In this document: positions 1 to 8,339 of the stretch, one piece after another
Layout: every line of letters starts with the position of its first letter
Numbering within the stretch: position 1 is the first letter of the stretch
Assembly: GCA_003978395.1 (NCBI GenBank)
Contig: QNZV01000095.1
Location: forward strand, 1-11,356
Length of the DNA stretch: 11,356 nt
Source: Sulfurovum sp.
Lineage (GTDB): Bacteria; Campylobacterota; Campylobacteria; Campylobacterales; Sulfurovaceae
Direction of reading: 5' to 3'
Program-made: the position numbers and the translations under genes
Notes under the pieces: model-generated
Database searches by the model: none
What the model was told of the DNA's origin: nothing
The model's input: the letters and a program-made list of their open reading frames with translations, nothing else

Positions 1-480
1 ATTCAAAAAATAGGCAAAGAAGCCGATAAAAATGGTAAAAGTGCATTTTGGAAAGAGGCTACCTATAGAACAATTAAACAGCAAGTAGATATGGGAATGT
101 ATTCTAAAATTTTATTTATTGTGGATGCTGATTATCCTGAGAATGATGCAACCTATGGTGGTTTGGATAATAGTCAAAAAGGATTAGAAAAGATAATAGA
201 GACCTTGGAATTTACTGAAAAAGCAAAATATTTTATTGCTTGTGACCCTACCAATGAAACTGGAAATCTTGAACATCTAATTTTATCAACTATTGATGAT
301 ACAAAAAAAGAGTGCATTAATAAGTTATTGAATTGTATTTTAGAAATGGATGTTCATAGCGATAAAAAGATAGTCCTATCTAGTTATGAAGCAATTTTCA
401 AAGAGAGTCCTTATAATTATACTCATAATAATTTTAAAGAATTGAGAGAATTAATATTATGGCTAATAAAGACAGAGTAA
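1..480 (+). CDS. Toprim-like DUF3226-type protein, 5'-truncated by the window edge
   Basis: The reading frame is open from base 1 to the TAA at 478-480, giving 159 residues of a protein that starts upstream. An internal ATG at 91 exists, but residues before it (including GKSAFWKEATYR) read as normal coding sequence, so I treat the gene as partial. The core shows a hydrophobic strand ending in an acidic pair, KILFIVDADY, and later a short strand followed by DPTNETGNLEHLIL. This resembles the DxD of Toprim-fold proteins and the D...G.LE pattern of DUF3226. A helical segment with KKECINKLLNCI and a DKK step follows, also in line with that family. Such proteins often sit beside AAA ATPases in OLD-like or defence settings, but the neighbour that would show this is outside the window. 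The biochemical role is not established. The family assignment is from memory of motifs and is moderate. Confidence 0.55.
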   Translation: MQKIGKEADKNGKSAFWKEATYRTIKQQVDMGMYSKILFIVDADYPENDATYGGLDNSQKGLEKIIETLEFTEKAKYFIACDPTNETGNLEHLILSTIDDTKKECINKLLNCILEMDVHSDKKIVLSSYEAIFKESPYNYTHNNFKELRELILWLIKTE

Positions 481-487
481 CTATTCC

Positions 488-1038
488 ATGCAAACCATAA
501 AAACCCAAACCCAACACACCTACGAGATAAAAAAGTCAAAGTTCATTGCTCATCTGGTGCCAATAGATGATTTTAACTACAAGAGAAATTACGAGCCGAA
601 CACCCAAAGGCACGGCATGTGGTTTATGCTTTGCGTTATCTTAATGAGTTTGAGCAAATTGTAGAGAACTCTAGTGATGATGGCGAACCAAAAGGGTCGT
701 CTGCTCCACCTGCTTTGAATGTATTACGTGGGGAGGAGATGATAGATGTGGCTGTGCTGATTGTTCGTTATTTTGGTGGAGTGAAATTGGGGATTGGTGG
801 GCTTGTGAGGGCTTATGGAAGTGCTGTTAAAGAGGTTATTGCTAATTCAAATATTGTTTTATATGAAAAAATGTTAAAATACTCTTTTTTTACTACTTAC
901 AGTCAAGTTCAACGGACAGAGTATCTGTTGAAAAAGTTTGAAATTATAACAGTTGAGCGTGAATTTTTGGGCAATGGTGTTGAGTGGAAAATAGAAACAA
1001 CAGAAGAAAAATTAGAGAAACTTAAAGAGGAAATGTAG
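488..1038 (+). pseudogene. yigZ: YigZ/IMPACT family protein, interrupted by a one-base frameshift
   Basis: Two frames together encode one YigZ-like protein of about 183 residues, near the usual 200. From the ATG at 488 the first frame gives the typical N-terminus (TYEIKKSKFIAHLVPIDDF). Near 578-582 the similarity moves to the other frame, which continues QEKLRAEHPKARHVVYALRYL and runs to the TAG at 1036-1038. The second frame carries the family signatures SDDGEPKG and RYFGGVKLGIGGLVRAYG, then the C-terminal IMPACT-like domain. Reading CC instead of C at 580 would restore one frame (...NY-QEKL...), so one base appears lost. No good slippery heptamer sits there: slipping at TTT AAC would hit TAA at 574-576. 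The GTG at 619 would drop the N-terminal strand and is unlikely to be a true start. It begins 7 nt after the previous stop and overlaps dedA by one base. The family's function is poorly defined; a role in translation or stress is suggested by IMPACT homology. Confidence 0.85.
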
Positions 1039-1634
1039 TGCATGAAATTATAAATGTAATTGTAGAGTTAGTAAGTCAATTTGGATATTTTGGTATTTTT
1101 ATTATGATGTTTTTAGAGAGTACATTTTTTCCTTTTCCCAGTGAAGTGGCAATGATTCCTGCAGGGTATTTGGCATCACAGGGCGATATGAATTTAATAA
1201 TGGCGATTGTTGTGGGAACACTTGGTTCTTTACTTGGTGCATTGTTTAACTACTATTTGGCTAAACGATATGGTAGAGTAGGGGTTTTGAAATTTGGAAA
1301 ATATTTTTTCTTTACAGAAGAGAAATTAATAAAAATGGAGACTTTTTTTATAAAGCACGGATCTTTTTCTACTTTTGTAAGTCGTTTGATTCCAGGTGTT
1401 CGACAGTTGGTTTCACTGCCAGCAGGGCTTTCAAAAATGCCTTTGGGCAAATTTGCACTCTATACGACTTTAGGAGCAGGTGTTTGGATAATAGTATTAA
1501 CACTATTAGGTTACTTTATTGGCTCAAATGAAGCTTTAATCAACGACTATTTGCATCAAATCGTAATGATAACTTTAGGCTTAATTATTATTGCTTCTGT
1601 AGTTTATATTTTTATGAATAAAAAAAGTAAATAA
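1038..1634 (+). CDS. DedA-family integral membrane protein (SNARE-associated/VTT domain)
   Basis: This 198-residue protein is almost entirely hydrophobic, with several membrane segments and re-entrant stretches. It shows the DedA pattern: an N-terminal FLESTFFPFPSE (27-36) with acidic residues inside the membrane region, then FVSRLIPGVRQLVSLPAG (113-130) with the paired arginines R116 and R122. Known family members act in the inner membrane; some recycle undecaprenyl phosphate (UptA/DedA flippases) or other lipids, and loss affects envelope integrity and proton-motive force. The substrate here cannot be read from sequence. The start is GTG at 1038, sharing the G of the yigZ TAG stop (TAGTG), with AAAGAGGA at 1024-1031 as ribosome binding site. 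No in-frame ATG exists before residue 23, so GTG is the best start. The layout suggests translational coupling to yigZ, which would matter if yigZ is truly frameshifted. Confidence 0.9.
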   Translation: MHEIINVIVELVSQFGYFGIFIMMFLESTFFPFPSEVAMIPAGYLASQGDMNLIMAIVVGTLGSLLGALFNYYLAKRYGRVGVLKFGKYFFFTEEKLIKMETFFIKHGSFSTFVSRLIPGVRQLVSLPAGLSKMPLGKFALYTTLGAGVWIIVLTLLGYFIGSNEALINDYLHQIVMITLGLIIIASVVYIFMNKKSK

Positions 1635-1669
1635 GATATACTTCTAAGATAAGAACAAAAAGGAAAAAT

Positions 1670-2902
1670 ATGAAAGATTTTTTAGTAAAAGCAAAGGCAT
1701 GTACACAACAGTTAGCTACGTTAGATGGAAAAACAAAAAATAGAATATTAAATAAAATGGCAGATGCATTAGAAGAGAATTCCACAATAATTGTTTCTGA
1801 AAATGCCAAAGATATGAAAGAAGGAAAAGAGAATAATTTAGATATGGCTTTATTGGATAGATTGTTTTTGGATGATGCTCGAGTATCTGCTATTGCACAA
1901 TCACTAAGAGAAATTGCTAGTTTAAAAGAGCCTGTAGGTCGTGTATTAGAAGGTTGGGTTACGGAAGATAATCTTCGTATTGAAAAAGTTTCTGTACCAA
2001 TTGGTGTAGTCGGTGTGATTTATGAATCTCGTCCAAATGTAACTTCGGATGTGGCTGGACTCTGTTTCAAAAGTGGAAATGTAGCTATTTTAAAGGGTGG
2101 AAAAGAGGCTGAACACTCAAATATTATTATTGCTAAGATACTACAAAGGGTATTGGAAATACATAAGTTGCCAAAAGAGATGATTTCTCTTTTACCTGAT
2201 AGCACTAGAGAGGGTGTTGCAGAGTTGATTAAAGAGGATGAATATGTAGATTTGATTGTACCTCGTGGTGGAGAGGGGTTGATTAAATATATTTCTCAAA
2301 ACTCTTCAGTTCCTGTCGTAAAACATGATAAAGGGCTTTGTCACACTTATATTCATCGCGATGCGAGTCAAGAGAAGGCTATAAAAATTGCAATTAATGC
2401 AAAATGTCAACGCCCTGGGGTTTGTAATGCTATGGAGACACTGCTTATAGATCACGCAATAGCTCGAGATATATTGCCTAAACTCTATAAATTTTTTGTA
2501 GATGCAGGAACAAAATTAAAAGGTTGTCCAAAGACAAAACATTTTATTTTTATAGATAATGCTACAGATAAAGATTACAATACAGAGTATTTGTCTAATG
2601 AACTTAATATTAAAATTGTAGAGAGTGTAGATGAGGCATTGGCACATATTGCACGATTTGGCTCGGGACATTCAGAGGCAATTATTACAGAAAACTATTC
2701 AGCTGCAGAGAAGTTTTTAGACTCTGTAGATGCTGCTTGTGTTTATGTCAATGCAAGTACACGTTTTACAGATGGTGGAGCATTTGGTTTTGGTGCAGAG
2801 GTTGGAATTAGTACCAATAAATTGCATGCTAGAGGACCAATGGGAATCAATGAGCTGACGACCTATAAATTTAAAATTTATGGTAATGGACAGGTACGTT
2901 AA
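1670..2902 (+). CDS. proA: Glutamate-5-semialdehyde dehydrogenase (gamma-glutamyl phosphate reductase)
   Basis: ProA performs the second step of proline synthesis in the cytoplasm, reducing gamma-glutamyl phosphate with NADPH to glutamate-5-semialdehyde. The 410-residue length is typical. Signatures seen are VSVPIGVVGVIYESRPNVT (107-125) of the cofactor-binding half, LKGGKEAEHSN (141-151), the catalytic cysteine C252 in QRPGVCNA (247-254), and the C-terminal NASTRFTDGGAFGFGAEVGI (361-380). The ATG is preceded by AAGGA at 1660-1664, a good spacing. It begins 35 nt after dedA and appears to be transcribed with it. The partner proB, which makes the unstable phosphate intermediate, is not in this window. 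Nothing in the sequence suggests loss of function. Confidence 0.98.
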   Translation: MKDFLVKAKACTQQLATLDGKTKNRILNKMADALEENSTIIVSENAKDMKEGKENNLDMALLDRLFLDDARVSAIAQSLREIASLKEPVGRVLEGWVTEDNLRIEKVSVPIGVVGVIYESRPNVTSDVAGLCFKSGNVAILKGGKEAEHSNIIIAKILQRVLEIHKLPKEMISLLPDSTREGVAELIKEDEYVDLIVPRGGEGLIKYISQNSSVPVVKHDKGLCHTYIHRDASQEKAIKIAINAKCQRPGVCNAMETLLIDHAIARDILPKLYKFFVDAGTKLKGCPKTKHFIFIDNATDKDYNTEYLSNELNIKIVESVDEALAHIARFGSGHSEAIITENYSAAEKFLDSVDAACVYVNASTRFTDGGAFGFGAEVGISTNKLHARGPMGINELTTYKFKIYGNGQVR

Positions 2903-2927
2903 CTATTTTTTTAAATTTAGGCTAATT

Positions 2928-4661
2928 ATGAGTAAGGTTTTACGTTTTGTTCTCTTTTCTCTATCTATAATAGCTTTTTTAAGAGCTAAAAGTATAGATA
3001 GCCTAAATATCCCCATAACTTTTGAGGGGAACCGATATGTTCTTAGTTCAGATTTAGAGCATTTAGTAGGAGCAAAACGACCCTCTACTTTAGCTACTAT
3101 ATGGAAAGAGGATACGGCTCTGATTAATAGTATCCTTATCTCTAAACTGGATGAAACATTTAAGCTTTTTTATAGAAATGAGGGGTTTTATGAAGCAAAA
3201 ATTTCTCATATACTTGATAAGCAAGGGGTGCATTTTTTTATAAAAGAGAATAGTCCTATTATGATTAAAGAAATTTTAGTTTCAAGTGATTTTGATATAG
3301 AGGATACAATTACTTTAAAAGAAAATAGTCGTTTTCGAGCAAAAGATTTTAAACGTATGAAAAGAGATATTAAAAAATCTTTGCTTTCAAAAGGTTACTG
3401 TAGCCCAATGTTAGATACAAAAGCCTATTTAGATTTAGAAGAGTACTCTGCCATAATCAATATTAATTTACAAAAGAATAGCCTTTGCCATTTTGGAGAT
3501 ATTACGATAGAGACTCCATCTCCTACGATGAGTAATGATATTATTTTATCTCGATTACTTTTTAAAAAAGGTGATCTGTTTAATATTGATGTGATTAAAG
3601 AGAGTTATGAATCACTTTATGCTTTGGAGGCTTTTGACCAACTGCATATGGATTATAGTTTAAACCTTTATAATAATAAACCCGTTAAAATTTCATTTAA
3701 AGAGGTTGAAAAACATAGGTATTCTCGAATTGGTATTGGTTATGATACTGATTTGAAATTTCAATTGAAATATCACTGGGATTATAAAAATTTTTTGGGT
3801 AATGGTCGCAAGTTGATTTTAGATGCAGTGCTTTCTAGAAAACAAAAAAAGATTGAAAATAGTTTTTTTTATCCCTATTTTATCTCTATTTTAGATTACC
3901 ATTTAGACTTAGAGAATGCCATTGGTTATTCTGAAGAGAAAGCACTTCATAAGTTTGATGAAAAAGTATTTTATAATAAGCTTTATCTTTCGCATAAAAA
4001 TAGTCGTTTGTATAGTAGTATAGGTTTGGGAATAGAAAATAGAGATATATCTAATGACCAAACGTTCTTTTTGGTCTATCCTTTTATGAAAGTAGTGTAT
4101 GATATGCGAAACTCTAAACTTAACCCTACAGAGGGTATCTACTTTTCTCATGAGATGGAGTATGGTTTGGATTACTCATTAGACAGTACCTCTTATATTA
4201 AATATTTGGAGGAGCTTAGAGCTATTTATACTCTCTATAACACGACTCTTTCAGCTGTTGGTCGAATTGGTTCGATTCAAGTTTTAAATAGTAACTCTAT
4301 GCCAGAATCAAAAAAGTTTTTTGCTGGTGGTGCTTTTTCAAATAGAGCTTATGGGTATGATAAAATAGGAATTACAGCTTCTGCAACAGAAGATTTAGAG
4401 GGTGCAGGATTTACCCTTGCGAATCTCTCTTTGGAAGCCAATTTTCCTATCTATAAAGATTTTAGAGGTGCTATTTTTTCTGATAATACAATGATTTCAG
4501 AAAATCAAGGGATTTGGGAATTTTCAAATAGAGTGATTAGCTCTATGGGAATAGGATTTAGATACTTGACTCCTATTGGACCTTTTAAAATAGATATGGG
4601 TATGAATATTAAAGATAGTAGTCAAAGTGCTGTTCATTTTCAAGTGGGTCAGTCCTTTTGA
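2928..4661 (+). CDS. tamA: TamA-like Omp85 outer-membrane assembly protein
   Basis: The chosen ATG at 2928 gives 577 residues starting with a signal peptide (positive MSKVLR, then FVLFSLSIIAFLRA); a longer start at 2880 would put charged and aromatic residues ahead of it and overlap proA by 23 nt. A weak TTAGG lies at 2917-2921. After the signal come about 240 residues of alternating strands and helices, consistent with about three POTRA domains, then a beta-barrel from roughly residue 262. Barrel landmarks are DMRNSKLNPTEGIYF (392-406), GGAFSNRAYGYDKIG (467-481, loop 6) and the last strands around GIGFRYLTPIGPFKIDMG (541-558), ending in a terminal F. The canonical loop-6 VRGF/VRGY reads NRAY here, keeping the arginine (R473). 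Two cysteines, C158 and C187, lie in the periplasmic part. Overlap with tamB and the shared length with E. coli TamA favour TamA over BamA. Confidence 0.85.
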   Translation: MSKVLRFVLFSLSIIAFLRAKSIDSLNIPITFEGNRYVLSSDLEHLVGAKRPSTLATIWKEDTALINSILISKLDETFKLFYRNEGFYEAKISHILDKQGVHFFIKENSPIMIKEILVSSDFDIEDTITLKENSRFRAKDFKRMKRDIKKSLLSKGYCSPMLDTKAYLDLEEYSAIININLQKNSLCHFGDITIETPSPTMSNDIILSRLLFKKGDLFNIDVIKESYESLYALEAFDQLHMDYSLNLYNNKPVKISFKEVEKHRYSRIGIGYDTDLKFQLKYHWDYKNFLGNGRKLILDAVLSRKQKKIENSFFYPYFISILDYHLDLENAIGYSEEKALHKFDEKVFYNKLYLSHKNSRLYSSIGLGIENRDISNDQTFFLVYPFMKVVYDMRNSKLNPTEGIYFSHEMEYGLDYSLDSTSYIKYLEELRAIYTLYNTTLSAVGRIGSIQVLNSNSMPESKKFFAGGAFSNRAYGYDKIGITASATEDLEGAGFTLANLSLEANFPIYKDFRGAIFSDNTMISENQGIWEFSNRVISSMGIGFRYLTPIGPFKIDMGMNIKDSSQSAVHFQVGQSF

Positions 4662-7600
4662 TACGTCTTATCTATTGGTTTGCTCTCTTGTTTGAGTTTA
4701 TACTAATTTTACTTGTTCTCTCTCTTTTTATTATAACGGATGCTCGAACCATTAAACTGTTGGCAAAAGAGTCCTTGGCATCTTCAAATTTTAAGTATGA
4801 TAATATAGAGGGTAATTTTTTTACAGGATTAGAGTTAAGAGGTCTCTCTTATAATAATAAAGCACTCTTTGATTCATTAACTCTACATTGGAATCCCATG
4901 ACCCTTTTGAATAAAAAAATCACTCTACAAGAAGTGAAAGTCAAAGGGGTTGAGATTGAAAATATTATTGATATGATTCAAGATTTTAAGACGACAGAAG
5001 AGAGTGCTACCCCTAGTTTTGATTTTTCAATTGTATTGAATAATATAGAGCTGGATATTAACCCTTATATTTTTAAAGGGGTAAAATTCTCTGATTTTTT
5101 ATTTAAAACAGATAAAATATTCATATCTAATGAGCTTTTAATAGATACGTCTGACTTATATTTAAATTTTAATTCTGATTTGGTTCGTCTGAAATTAAAA
5201 GGCGATATAAAAGAGAGTAAACTTTTTGTGGAGAACCTCTCTCTAAAAGAGATAGACTCTAAAGCGATTACACGATTGGTAAAACGGCTTAAACGAAAAA
5301 AAATCAAAAACAGACATTTAAATAGTAGTGAAAAAAGAGAGGAGAATCAATCTGAACCTTTTATAAAAGATATTAAAATAAAAAAGATAGTTGCAACAAT
5401 GAAAGATGTTTCATACACGCCTTTAACTATATCGAAGACAAAAATTTTTATATCCGATGGAGAGATAGACCCATATGATAACTACAATTATCGTGTAAAA
5501 AAGATTAGACTTCAAGGAACTACAAACTTTGGAACTATTGATTATAGTGGTTATATTAAAGACTCTATGGTTTATGCGAAAGGTAATTTACATCTATCCA
5601 AAGAACTTTTTGATATGTATAACTTACCCTTAAATTATTCAACATTAAATAGGTTAAAAGGAACACTAAAATTAAACCATTATGGAGTATGGCTAGAGCT
5701 AACTCACTCTTCAAAGGAACTTCTTGAAATAGAGAATGATTTTAATTTAGATATTTTAAGTGCAAAACACAAACTCCATTATGATTACAGCGATAATAAC
5801 TTAACCATTATGAGTACTCTAAAGGGGAAAATGCCTTATGCTGATATTTTTTATATCAAAAATCGAGTTATTGTAGATAAAAAAAATGGTCTTAGATACA
5901 GTGGAACTATAAAAATACCAAAGCTAAAAGGTCTACCCAAAGAGATTTCGACCTATCTATTAAAGGGATTACATGGAAATTTTAAAGGGAATAGTAGTGA
6001 TTTTGATAGTTCATTCGAGTCTAAACTATTAGAGGGTACGTTTACCATAGATAATTATAGAAATGCTGTGTTGAAATTGGATAGTAAAGGCAATAACATT
6101 GAGTTAGATAAGCTTACTACAGCCCTACCTTCTGAATTAAAACATGAAAAAGCTTCTTTTAAAAGTAATACTTTTTTTGATTTTAAAGATTTTAAAAAAT
6201 CACATACAACAGTAGAGCTTATCTCTAGAATTTTGAATGTAGATGTTAAAATGAATCTACTTAAGCCTTTCTATATACATTTTAAATCAACAATCCCCTA
6301 TAATAGTATACTTTCTCGTATAAATTCAGATATTAAGTTTGCCTCTTTGTCTGAATTAGAAGGAGAAATATCTATTTTTTCCGAAAAATATCTTATACAT
6401 CTAAAGGGAAGAGAGTTAAAGATTGATTTAGAGTATGACCCTTTTGCCAAGATAATTAGAGAGGCTACTCTATCACTAAATAGTAATACATTCTTTTTAT
6501 CATCTTTTAGTGATAATAGTATGGAGATAAAATCCTATATATATGATACGGAAGAGTTACTTAAGAGTATTGAAAAATACTATAAAATAAAGCTTCCTAA
6601 ACTTTATGGTCAGATTGATTTAACGGTTCATAAAAATTCTAATGGCTCTTTTGTGGTTGGACTCAAAAGTCAAAATATAAAATATCTATCAGAAAAGGTA
6701 GAGAAATCCTCTATAGTTAATATTTATGATATAGAGATAACATTTAGAGTGGATAATAAATCAAATATAGAGATAGAGCATTATAAATTTAGAGTTGATG
6801 ACAATGAGTATATGAGTCGTTTTTTTAGTGATAAAAAATCATATTTGAGTTTTGGGGATAAAGAGTTATTGATTGAAGAGTTTTGGATTAATAATGAGCT
6901 TTTGTTTACAGGGAGTTATAACTTTTCAGAGGCTAAAGGAAATTTTAATTTAAAAGCAACACAATACAGCTATAAAAATCAAGATTTTGATTTTCTACTA
7001 GACCTAAGTTTGGATGCAATAGTAGAAAATGAGAGAGTAAATATATCTGGAGATATTGATATTTTTGGAAATTCGGTTAGTTATGAAGTTGTTGGTTCTG
7101 ATATAGTAGAAGATTCTGATATTATAATTTTACAAGAGGTATCTCAAGAAGAAGAGTCTGCTTTGCAGAATGTAACACTTGATTTAAAAATAAATAGTAA
7201 AAAACCGTTGAAGTACGTCTCTAAAGATACAAATATAGAGTTTTTCAATGATTTACGTCTGCTTAAAAACTATGATTCAGATATTATTGTAACAGGGATG
7301 ACAACCATTACCAAAGGGTATTATCAGATGGAAGATAAATATTTTACGTTGAATGAGAGTCATGTCTATTTTGCAGGTAATCCTAAAAAACCCCTCTTAG
7401 ATATAAAAGCCAATTATAAAAAAGATGAATATACCGTGCATATTTTTATATCAGGAAGTACCGACGAGCCTATTGTTAATTTTACAGCAGAACCCTATTT
7501 GACACAACAAGAGATTTTGTCACTTATTCTTTTTGATGGAACGGGGTCAAGTAATGGAGGTGGAGCAGAAGCCTATACTCTATTGGGTGGAACATTTGCA

Positions 7601-7846
7601 AAAGGTCTTATGAAAAGCTTAGGTATAGATGTTGACCATCTACTTTTGGGTAGAGATGAACAGGATGATTTATCTTTTGAAATAGGTAAAAAAATATCCA
7701 AAGATATAACCATTATCTATCAACATGAAAATGGAAGAGATGGAGTCAAAGCACGAATAGAACATACTAAAAACTTTGAAACAGATATTATTATTCAACC
7801 ACCAAATAGCTCTAGTATAGAGTTTTTGTATAAATACTCGAAGTAG
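4658..7846 (+). CDS. tamB: TamB-like inner-membrane-anchored envelope protein (DUF490 C-terminus)
   Basis: TamB spans the periplasm, anchored in the inner membrane and docking to TamA. It is linked to outer-membrane protein insertion and, with its AsmA-like relatives, to lipid transport between membranes. The 1062-residue product has one N-terminal membrane anchor (about 4-26), then long runs of short amphipathic beta strands, expected of a beta-taco groove, broken by a charged linker rich in K/E/N near residues 208-235. The C-terminal TamB domain (about 850-1062) is recognisable from GMTTITKGYYQMEDKYF, LTQQEILSLILFDGTG (about 948-963) and a Gly-rich GGGAEAYTLLGGTF. It is shorter than E. coli TamB (about 1259) but complete at both ends. 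The start is TTG at 4658, overlapping the TGA of tamA (TTGA); no ATG precedes the anchor in this frame. Overlap implies coupled synthesis of the two partners. Confidence 0.88.
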   Translation: MIRLIYWFALLFEFILILLVLSLFIITDARTIKLLAKESLASSNFKYDNIEGNFFTGLELRGLSYNNKALFDSLTLHWNPMTLLNKKITLQEVKVKGVEIENIIDMIQDFKTTEESATPSFDFSIVLNNIELDINPYIFKGVKFSDFLFKTDKIFISNELLIDTSDLYLNFNSDLVRLKLKGDIKESKLFVENLSLKEIDSKAITRLVKRLKRKKIKNRHLNSSEKREENQSEPFIKDIKIKKIVATMKDVSYTPLTISKTKIFISDGEIDPYDNYNYRVKKIRLQGTTNFGTIDYSGYIKDSMVYAKGNLHLSKELFDMYNLPLNYSTLNRLKGTLKLNHYGVWLELTHSSKELLEIENDFNLDILSAKHKLHYDYSDNNLTIMSTLKGKMPYADIFYIKNRVIVDKKNGLRYSGTIKIPKLKGLPKEISTYLLKGLHGNFKGNSSDFDSSFESKLLEGTFTIDNYRNAVLKLDSKGNNIELDKLTTALPSELKHEKASFKSNTFFDFKDFKKSHTTVELISRILNVDVKMNLLKPFYIHFKSTIPYNSILSRINSDIKFASLSELEGEISIFSEKYLIHLKGRELKIDLEYDPFAKIIREATLSLNSNTFFLSSFSDNSMEIKSYIYDTEELLKSIEKYYKIKLPKLYGQIDLTVHKNSNGSFVVGLKSQNIKYLSEKVEKSSIVNIYDIEITFRVDNKSNIEIEHYKFRVDDNEYMSRFFSDKKSYLSFGDKELLIEEFWINNELLFTGSYNFSEAKGNFNLKATQYSYKNQDFDFLLDLSLDAIVENERVNISGDIDIFGNSVSYEVVGSDIVEDSDIIILQEVSQEEESALQNVTLDLKINSKKPLKYVSKDTNIEFFNDLRLLKNYDSDIIVTGMTTITKGYYQMEDKYFTLNESHVYFAGNPKKPLLDIKANYKKDEYTVHIFISGSTDEPIVNFTAEPYLTQQEILSLILFDGTGSSNGGGAEAYTLLGGTFAKGLMKSLGIDVDHLLLGRDEQDDLSFEIGKKISKDITIIYQHENGRDGVKARIEHTKNFETDIIIQPPNSSSIEFLYKYSK

Positions 7847-7849
7847 AAA

Positions 7850-8299
7850 TTATCTCCTTAGAGTCCTAGCATTACTGTTTAAATAAGTAAAAATAGCTAA
7901 AATTTCTTGTTCTGTCATGTAGTAGATGGGCATAATTTTATGTCTTTTTCTTCGACCATCTTTTCGGTACTGATTTTTTAGGCTAGCTGTTAAATCTTTT
8001 AATGAGTAGTTTGTAATATTACTGCTTCTTAGAAGCTTAACATTTTGATGTTTATCATAATATTTGGCAATTTTTTTACCACCTTTTCCTGTTAATCCAT
8101 GACACTTAGTACAAGAGATTCCACGTGGATTTTTGTACAACATTTTTCCATACTCAAGAAGTGATAAAAAGCTTTCATCGGTTCTCTCTTTTGTTGTTGA
8201 GTTGGTATCATTAGACTCAGGATATAGGTCAGTGTCATTGTTTGCAAGTAAAAAGATAGAAGATATAACTATTAAAGATATATAGTGTAAAAGTCTCAA
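7850..8299 (-). CDS. Small exported class I c-type cytochrome
   Basis: The protein carries one heme-binding motif, CTKCH (residues 63-67), preceded by YGKMLYKNPRGIS and followed by G.TGKGG, as in small class I cytochromes c. M123 in KIMPIYYMTEQEI is the likely sixth ligand, with M128 nearby; the end (AIFTYLNSN) matches the usual C-terminal helix. The chosen TTG at 8297-8299 gives 149 residues beginning with a clean signal peptide, MRLLHYISLIVISSIFLLA, cut before NND. GAGAGG lies about 11 nt upstream. The frame also opens at a TTG ending at 8344, but that would run through the promoter and add a polar stretch before the signal. It should act in the periplasm as an electron carrier; its partners are not visible. 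It converges with tamB (3 nt apart, no terminator seen) and diverges from folD. Confidence 0.85.
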   Translation of the reverse strand: MRLLHYISLIVISSIFLLANNDTDLYPESNDTNSTTKERTDESFLSLLEYGKMLYKNPRGISCTKCHGLTGKGGKKIAKYYDKHQNVKLLRSSNITNYSLKDLTASLKNQYRKDGRRKRHKIMPIYYMTEQEILAIFTYLNSNARTLRR

Positions 8300-8324
8300 A
8301 ATAATTGATGCCTCTCTAATAAAG

Positions 8325-8339
8325 ATTTTTTGATATAAT
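8325..8339 (+). promoter_or_regulatory. Predicted extended -10 promoter for folD-lepB-rpiB
   Basis: A run of six T (8326-8331) leads into TG (8331-8332), one base, and a consensus TATAAT (8334-8339). The expected start is near 8346, some 20 nt upstream of the folD ATG. No -35 consensus is evident, as is normal for sigma-70-type promoters of Campylobacterota. It is the best promoter I can see in the window. Confidence 0.75.

Noticed and set aside
488..530. C-rich ACCCAAACCC repeat at the start of yigZ
   Set aside because: It is too short and encodes the expected N-terminal residues; no structural role is evident.
572..582. Programmed -1 frameshifting in yigZ
   Set aside because: No X XXY YYZ heptamer is in frame, a stop at 574-576 blocks slippage at TTT AAC, and recoding is not known for this family.
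1637..1642. TATACT as a possible -10 box for proA
   Set aside because: There is no TG extension or T-tract upstream, and the 35-nt gap fits operon read-through from dedA.
2880..2927. Upstream ATG start for the TamA gene
   Set aside because: It overlaps proA by 23 nt and puts a charged, aromatic stretch before the signal peptide; the ATG at 2928 gives a clean one.
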